NCBI RefSeq assembly: GCF_932526225.1
Contig: NC_064045.1
Coordinates: forward strand, 8,126,138-8,190,137
Reading direction: 5' to 3'
Origin: Nematostella vectensis
Lineage: Eukaryota; Cnidaria; Anthozoa; Actiniaria; Edwardsiidae
DNA: 64,000 nucleotides
The notes beneath the pieces were generated by a model that had not been told where the DNA came from, searched no databases, and saw nothing but the letters and a program-made list of their open reading frames with translations. Every line of letters starts with the position of its first letter. The stretch's first letter is position 1. This document shows, one piece after another, positions 60,601-64,000 of this stretch. Both the position numbers and the translations under genes were made by a program.

Positions 60601-62922
60601 GTGATGATGATAATCATGACGACAATGATAATGGTGCTGGTGCTTTCGGTGAAAATGGTGATGATAAGGATCATATTATAATAACAATATGATTTATACT
60701 GACTTAACCTTGCATTTTTTAAAAGGATGTTCAAGTCCTTGTGGACTTCGGTGACGGCACCAACCTGTCAGTCCCACTTGGTCCGGTCACCCACAACTAC
60801 ACTCTTGCCGGCAACTACCTCATTTCAATCATCTTCAGTAACTCAATCAGTGGCATTCTAATCAACTGCCTTGACTTTGAGGTAGTTCACGAGATCAAGG
60901 GGCTGCAAATCGCCCCATGTGAGGAGGGGGTTCTCACGGGCACCTCCCATCCCTCTGGCATCTCCCTCCAATCCGGCAGTGGCATGAATGTGAGCATCTT
61001 CTGGGACACCGCAGATTTCGGTTTGCTGAACTTCACTACTACTAATACGACTGTTTCTGTGAGGGGCGATGTCTTGCTTATTGGAGCCAATCAAACATTT
61101 CCGAGCCCTGCCGTCCTAACTCTTACTGCCTTCGTCTCCAACGCTTATAATAACGTTACGAATTCTTGTCGCATATTTGTGGAGGAACAAATAAAAGCCT
61201 TCACCATACTGCCACTTGAGCAGTATTATCGCTCTGACAAACCTATTTATATTTTGGCGAAAGTGGATAACGGGACGGCCCCAGTTTATAATGGAACCTT
61301 GAGGGACGCCACACCATTACTGTTTAACTATACCGATAACAATATGGTTACTTCAAAAATCGAAGTCCCGGATATTATTGTTGGTAACAATAGCTTCAAC
61401 ATTTGCGTAAGCAACCATGTGACTCCTCCCCAGTGCCTCACGGGCAGTTTCATAGCATTACTTCCGGTCAGCGGCGTCGAAATAAAATCTAGGCCCGCGT
61501 TGTTCGTGGCCACAGACCAGAACCTCATGCTTCTGGCGTCGTATACTGCGGGGGATATGGTAGGGTGCACTTTCACCCTTGAGAACCACACCCTAGGGGC
61601 ATATGACCCCCTTAACTATACTGCGACTACGGCTATTACAAAAGTAGGGACATACCGGATTTCTACTACCTGTAGTAACCCAGTCAGCAACGATACAGGC
61701 ACAGGCCGTGTAACCGCCATGGTTCCGATCAGAGACATGACCTTGACCTGCGACTCCCCGCAGCCAATCAAGATGCCTGTTATATCCTGCACGCTAGAAT
61801 CAGGCCTACTCCACCCGACACAACCGCAATGCATTGTTGATCCTGGGGATGGAACGGCTAAGCAATATTTCCCAAAATGCATCCTGCCGCTGTATTTCAA
61901 TCACAGGTAGCGACAATGGAAATTTGGGAAAAGAAAGCAGTAAATAATTGTAGAAAAAGGATTTTATTAGACATTTAGGATCCTTAAAGTTATCTCAAAT
62001 CAAAGAGCAATAAAGCCGATGTTTTATCATTTACTATTTCGAAATCTTTTACACTTTCTTTATGAACAAAGAGTACTTACTTACTTAGCCAATGCTTTGC
62101 TATATATTATTCTTATTTAAAATGACTATCAAAATAACAAATATTTTAAAGAGCCCTTGTCAGCCACACCTTTCTTATTGTTTTCATTATTGGAAGACAC
62201 ATAATGTACTAAAATCTCAAATAACCATCTAAAAACAAAGTTCAATACTTTATTTACAAAATCCAATCGAAAATATCGCATTGGCTTCCCCAAATCGGCA
62301 GATGGAAAAAGATGCTTTTTCGCACTTGGTGGCTGACACAAGCTGTTTAAAGCCGCATTATCACCAGTTTACTTCCGGTCGACCACGTAACAATATCCAA
62401 TGATTTTTAACGGAAGATGCGAAAAATATTTCAAAATATCGAAAGCAGTGTGTTTATTGGAAGTTTCTTTGAAGATCTGAATGATAATTTAGAGCGGATG
62501 GCCTGTTTAATATCTTGGATTTTCTTGGATATTCTTTTGTCTTTTAACGGTTGAGGTTTCCGTCGGACCTCCGGAAGTGAACTGGTGACAATGCGGCTTT
62601 AAACATCAAAACTCTAGAACATCTTTGACAGCACTTTAGTGAATGTAACCCAGTTACTGTTTCAATGAACCAATTGAAATGGATGCTTTCGATGACTAAT
62701 CAACACATTTTTGTCAGTTACTCAGCGATCGGTACAAGCAACCTTACAGTCATCGTGAAGAATAATGTGTCTGAGCTCGCAGGCAGTCATCTGTCAATCA
62801 TCCTAGAGAAACCCTGTCATATGCCAAAATGCAACATCGCCAACGCCGGAGACACGCCTCTTAACGCTTCGCTACGACGAACACGAACGGCTGACGTACT
62901 TCAACTCGTTACAGACAACTTG
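39688..62922 (+). CDS. Polycystin-1-like receptor, first 16 exons (3' end beyond window)
   Basis: Exons: 39688-39738, 40870-40888, 45272-45392, 45936-46053, 46958-47091, 47333-47475, 48806-48832, 49371-49600, 50221-50408, 50940-51181, 51933-52132, 52444-52576, 58950-59039, 59653-60020, 60726-61906, 62718-62922. These total 3450 nt and 1150 codons with every junction in phase. Exon 1 is a signal peptide (MELKILSLSFWIFIAHS). An F5/8C-like domain, a WSC domain, several PKD repeats and a possible REJ start follow. WSC plus PKD plus REJ is the ectodomain logic of polycystin-1 family proteins, large membrane receptors of cilia or sperm/egg surfaces. The membrane part is not in the window, so a different PKD-repeat protein is possible. 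The exon 6 acceptor (TTGAG|CTCATC) is weak; 47373 (GCGAG|GCATGT) is an in-phase alternative. Confidence 0.85.
40427..40649. mobile_element. 223-bp MITE with CACTAGTGACATAACGACAT ends
   Basis: Left end CACTAGTGACATAACGACAT (40427); right end TGTCGTTATGTCACTAGTG (to 40649). A second inverted pair, GACATAACGACATG/CATGTCGTTATGTT, lies inside, so almost the whole element can fold. Lies in intron 1 of the polycystin-like gene. Confidence 0.8.
40998..41160. mobile_element. CAGTAGCGGATCTAG-family element
   Basis: Left end CAGTAGCGGATCTAGGGGGG, then GGGGGTTTAACATCCC, CCAGAAAGCCATA and CCCTTTGTCGCTGAGCCAAA, collinear with the complete copy at 44239. The right terminus is missing. Confidence 0.6.
41331..41584. 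mobile_element. Probable element, CCGTTGCCAGG...CCTGGCTACGG
   Basis: Begins CCGTTGCCAGGGGGGGTTCG and ends AAAATCCTGGCTACGGGCCT, which are imperfect inverted termini. A relative lies at 36137-36270. Confidence 0.45.
41760..44238. other. Rest of polycystin-like introns 1-2, left part
   Basis: 41760-42130 carries an inverted, diverged relative of the 23.1-23.45 kb repeats (GCCTCGGCATGACATCTAGC...TTCTTAGAATTTGG). At 42990-43170 and 43735-44068, GC-richer stretches have open frames in several phases (for example KSWRAPGRTADKRGHATSRR). They look like fragments of unknown elements; I cannot assign a gene. Confidence 0.4.
44239..44385. mobile_element. Complete CAGTAGCGGATCTAG-family MITE with target duplication
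   Basis: Left end CAGTAGCGGATCTAG (44239), right end CTAGATCCGCCCCTG (to 44385). GATGG flanks both sides (44234-44238 and 44386-44390), as expected of a 5-bp target-site duplication. 147 bp, no coding capacity. Confidence 0.75.
45421..45583. mobile_element. GGGGCGGATCTAGG...GGATACGCCCCTG element
   Basis: Imperfect inverted ends related to the CAGTAGCGGATCTAG family, 28 bp after the exon 3 donor of the polycystin-like gene. Confidence 0.55.
46054..46470. repeat. 41-43 bp minisatellite starting at the exon 4 donor
   Basis: Unit GCCTTTCTTAGATAACGTGA followed by ATATCGTAGTTACTCCCTCA plus 1-3 bp; about 10 copies. The first unit starts with the intron's own first bases (GTAATGTGAATATCATAGTT). Each later unit carries AACGTGAATATCGTAGTT in its place. 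Confidence 0.88.
47476..48300. repeat. 30-bp minisatellite starting at the exon 6 donor
   Basis: Two 30-bp forms alternate: GTAACGCAATCACACGTGAA + GCAGCCACAA and GTAACGCAATCAAACGTGAC + ACAGCCACAA. The first unit is the first 30 bases of intron 6. The first form contains the E-box CACGTG. Open frames over it (up to 360 codons) are real only up to the exon end at 47475. Confidence 0.9.
48051..48089 (+). repeat. Duplicated 3' end of exon 6 inside its own intron
   Basis: CTTACTTCACAGTCAGCGTG followed by TATTATTACAGCAACCCAG and GTAACGC repeats the exon 6 end (47437-47475) and its donor with one substitution. The internal TTCACAG could serve as an acceptor for a 29-bp pseudoexon. Confidence 0.85.
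48301..49370. repeat. Degenerate CACGTG repeats across introns 6-7
   Basis: A tandem GCGTCACGACACAT block lies at about 48694-48736. From about 48880 to 49365, roughly 20-24 bp units of the type CCCACGTGATTCGATYCCTA recur with many changes, giving a dozen or more CACGTG palindromes. Exon 7 (48806-48832, coding DAALTAPLQ) lies between these blocks. Confidence 0.7.
49371..49600 (+). other. WSC domain exon
   Basis: Exon 8 (residues about 205-281) encodes YEGCRTL, then GMETCTCAGRCSQLGYSHAF, TTRCYCSD and a final NCNL. This has the cysteine spacing and the M-T-x-x-x-C..C...GY...F..G..CYC layout of a WSC domain, a putative carbohydrate-binding module found near the N-terminus of polycystin-1. Confidence 0.8.
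49601..49950. repeat. GTGAGAGAGGGGGTAAG minisatellite starting at the exon 8 donor
   Basis: Units of 16-17 bp (GTGAGAGAGGGGGTAAG and GTGAAGAGGGGGTAAG) begin with the very first base of intron 8. Nearly every unit contains two donor-like strings, GTGAG and GTAAG, and the tract is G-rich. Confidence 0.9.
50650..50880. mobile_element. GCATTGTCA/ACTTCCGG MITE, second copy
   Basis: Starts GCATTCATCACCAGTTTTCT and ends ACCGGAAGTAAACTGGCAAT plus GCCGCTT. The interior is collinear with the copies at 25822 and, inverted, 62345. Ends 60 bp before exon 10. Confidence 0.75.
51553..51932 (+). repeat. 76-bp repeats, each with a complete 3' splice site
   Basis: Five tandem copies of a 76-bp unit sit directly before exon 11. 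Each unit consists of TCGGATCGTGGGGTGGCCCT...CCATTCCTCATATTTCTTTC and AG. The junction AG|TCGGATCGTGG therefore occurs at 51553, 51629, 51705, 51781, 51857 and finally 51933, where the real exon begins. In the real exon's frame, four of the five earlier copies run into TAG within eight codons; the first copy (51553) differs at that point. Confidence 0.92.
52577..53068. other. Intron 12, left part: G-runs and MITE pieces
   Basis: Two G-runs (about 52649 and 52820) and fragments of the CAGRGCCRTAGCA family: GCCACGTCCCTTCTGGTCAT, GTCGTAGCAGGCCCC, GCCACGCCCCTACTGGTTAT and GTGCCCCACCCCCTGCT. Probably nested or tandemly expanded insertions. Confidence 0.55.
53069..53181. repeat. 21-bp minisatellite at the retrozyme insertion site
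   Basis: Unit AGCTAAATGTCCGGCATAAAC, about 5-6 copies. The last reads ACAGCTAATTGTC (53169-53181) and recurs at the far side of the array (58861-58873). Confidence 0.8.
53266..53322 (-). ncRNA. Hammerhead ribozyme, antisense copy 1
   Basis: Same 57-nt motif on the minus strand (plus-strand text reads GACAGCTGTTTCGTCC...GGACTCGTCAG). With respect to the host polycystin-like gene it is antisense, so the host pre-mRNA carries only its complement here. Confidence 0.93.
53620..53676 (-). ncRNA. Hammerhead ribozyme, antisense copy 2
   Basis: Second minus-strand copy, exactly 354 bp after the first and identical in the core, stems and cleavage triplet. Confidence 0.93.
53890..53927. repeat. AT-rich junction between inverted and direct units
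   Basis: Short scrambled copies of ATGTATACATAAAT (three partial occurrences) join the last minus unit to a plus unit that starts late, at TCCGACGGAGT. This is the point about which the array could fold back. Confidence 0.75.
54103..54159 (+). ncRNA. Type I hammerhead ribozyme (first of 14 sense copies)
   Basis: Core CTGACGA at 54116-54122 and GAAA at 54137-54140. Stem II is GTCC/GGAC with loop TAATAA (54123-54136). Stem III is two pairs (AC/GT) closed by AGCT. Stem I is CCATG/CATGG (54111-54115 with 54149-54153), an internal loop TATG/TT, then CGGC/GCCG. Predicted cleavage is after GTC, between 54148 and 54149. The stem I internal loop can make the usual tertiary contact with loop II. Further sense copies start at 54457, 54825, 55179, 55533, 55887, 56241, 56595, 56949, 57303, 57657, 58011, 58365 and 58719, each 57 nt. 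Confidence 0.95.
59189..59523. mobile_element. CAGRGCCRTAGCA-family element with internal ~60-bp tandem expansion
   Basis: About five and a half tandem units of GGGGGCACAACCACACCCCT + ACTGGTCATTTCCTTATAAT + TTTTGAAAATATTT, ending in CCATGCCCCCTGCTACGGCC + CTG, the family's right end. Lies in intron 13. Confidence 0.7.
60021..60680. repeat. GAT/GGT trinucleotide-rich tract starting at the exon 14 donor
   Basis: GATGATGGTGGTGGT-type repeats fill nearly all of intron 14 (60021-60725) from just after the donor CAA|GTATGATAACGATAATGG. Open frames across it are low-complexity and not coding. Confidence 0.85.
61907..62344 (+). other. Intron 15, left part
   Basis: AT-rich sequence between exon 15 and the MITE at 62345. 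I see nothing recognisable in it. Confidence 0.5.
62345..62604. mobile_element. GTTTAAAGCCGCATT...ACTTCCGG MITE, complete copy
   Basis: Inverted termini of 34 bp with about two mismatches: left GTTTAAAGCCGCATTATCAC + CAGTTTACTTCCGG, right complement ending GCGGCTTTAAAC at 62604. 260 bp. The interior matches the copies at 25822 and 50650 in reverse orientation. Confidence 0.85.
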
Positions 62923-62988
62923 GTAGGTTTGTCTTTACGTCTATATTTGATTGACAGATGCCTTTAGCGTCAGGTAACCATTGTGAAT

Positions 62989-63056
62989 AACAGGCGCGTT
63001 AATGGGCGCGTTAACAGGCGCGTTAACAGGCGCGTTAACAGGCGCGTTAACAGGGG
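62989..63056. repeat. 12-bp AACAGGCGCGTT repeat
   Basis: Five to six tandem copies of AACAGGCGCGTT (one reads AATGGGCGCGTT), in intron 16 just after exon 16. Confidence 0.85.
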
Positions 63057-63361
63057 GGTGCAAGATTTACAACACCCCTTCCCCCCACCTTGAGGCCAAA
63101 ACGTGGGTCTTTTCTTATTATAGAATCTTTAAATACTCTGCTTTTTCCATATGATGCCTATGGCTGCGCACCCCCCTGCCCCCCCCTCCCTTAGCCAATC
63201 CTGGGTACGTGCCTGGATAAAAAATCATTGTATTGTACTGTATTATATTGAGCTGTATTACATTATTATATTGATCCGGAAGGGAACACCAATATTTATC
63301 ACCACCCTGCCCCCCCTTCTTCCGATGCATTTTGTGTCACCCCGCTAGTCCACAGCGGGGT

Positions 63362-64000
63362 GACAGTGAGTGGGGAAGGGTACATAGAGGCACGCCTGAG
63401 TGGGGAGGGGTACATAGAGGCACGCCTGAGTGGGGAGGGGTACATAGAGGCACGCCTGAGTGGGGAGGGGTACATTAAGGCATGCCTGAGTGGGGAGGGG
63501 TACATAGAGGCACGCCTGAGTGGGGAGGGGTACATTAAGGCACGCCTGAGTGGGGAGGGGTATATAGAGGCACGCCTGAGTGGGGAGGGGTACATTAAGG
63601 CACGCCTGAGTGGGGAGGGGTACATTAAGGCACGCCTGAGTGGGGAGGGGTACATTAAGGCACGCCTGAGTGGGGAGGGGTACATTAAGGCACGCCTGAG
63701 TGGGGAGGGGTACATAGAGGCACACCTGAGTGGGGTGGGGTACATAGAGGCACGTCTGAGTGGGGAGGGGTACATAGAGGCACGCCTGAGTGGGGAGGGG
63801 TACATAGAGGCACGCCTGAGTGGGGAGGGGTACATAGAGGCACGCCTGAGTGGGGTGGGGTACATAGAGGCACGCCTGAGTGGGGAGGGGTACATAGAGG
63901 CACGCCTGAGTGGGGAGGGGTACATAGAAGCACGCCTGAGTGGGGAGGGGTACATAGAGGCACGCCTGAGTGGGGAGGGGTACATTAAGGCACGCCTGAG
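63362..64000. repeat. 30-bp minisatellite running off the right edge
   Basis: Unit CACGCCTGAGTGGGGAGGGG followed by TACATAGAGG (or TACATTAAGG), about 21 copies to the window end. Long minus-strand open frames (repeat MYPSPLRRAS) arise because 30 is a multiple of 3. 62923-63361 otherwise shows only C/G-rich element remnants. Confidence 0.92.

Larger units (their letters stand above)
50221..62922 (+). other. PKD-repeat region and possible REJ start, exons 9-16
   Basis: PKD (Ig-like) repeats are recognisable by LFGDGVA (exon 9), Y.WVGNFSV.A and VGWGDGA (exon 10), FGDTG.VMVGDQVAVDYGYLSA-like strands (exon 11), HMYASRGKYDVTLT (exon 14) and VLVDFGDGTN...HNYTLAGNYLISI (exon 15, a 1181-bp block holding three or four repeats). 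Exon 16 ends in PCHMPKCNIANAGDTPLNAS, which resembles the opening of a REJ domain. Many N-x-S/T sites indicate a glycosylated ectodomain. Confidence 0.75.

Noticed and set aside
63299-63985. Proline/serine-rich repeat protein on the minus strand
   Set aside because: Artefact of the 30-bp minisatellite at the window edge.

Overview
This is eukaryotic DNA from an animal, most likely an early-branching one; an anthozoan cnidarian is my best guess. The genes have many short exons with GT-AG introns, the intergenic DNA is AT-rich and crowded with short inverted-repeat transposons, and the proteins are animal families (tweety, BAF, a Rab11-FIP-like protein, a polycystin-like receptor). The species call is inference. 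All gene models were spliced by eye, using intron phase continuity and family resemblance.

Layout: (1) 77-650 (-), the N-terminal exons of a Rab11-FIP3/4-like EF-hand protein, running off the left edge. (2) 1183-20649 (+), a complete 15-exon tweety-homologue (TTYH) gene of 504 codons, whose sixth intron holds an ~8.7 kb satellite of 42-bp units. (3) 22522-22785 (-), an intronless barrier-to-autointegration-factor-like gene. (4) 22.8-33.1 kb, gene-poor DNA with inverted-repeat elements, an (AAAT)n tract and a 33-bp minisatellite. (5) 33114-37736 (-), a three-exon cytosolic leucine-rich-repeat protein of 700 aa. (6) 39688-62922 (+), the first 16 exons (1150 codons) of a large extracellular protein with signal peptide, F5/8C-like domain, WSC domain, many PKD repeats and probably the start of a REJ domain. 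It is polycystin-1-like and continues past the right edge.

The most striking element lies in intron 12 of the polycystin-like gene. It is a 5.7 kb array of 354-bp units, each carrying a complete type I hammerhead self-cleaving ribozyme. Two units are inverted and fourteen are direct, and the array is bounded by a 12-13 bp direct repeat. It resembles animal retrozymes (non-autonomous, Penelope-associated elements that produce small circular RNAs). The fourteen direct units are in the sense of the host gene.

A second theme is that many tandem repeats start exactly at, or consist of copies of, splice sites. This is seen at polycystin-like introns 4, 6, 8, 10 and 14, tweety intron 9 and LRR intron 2. 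The result is strings of decoy donors or acceptors beside the real ones.
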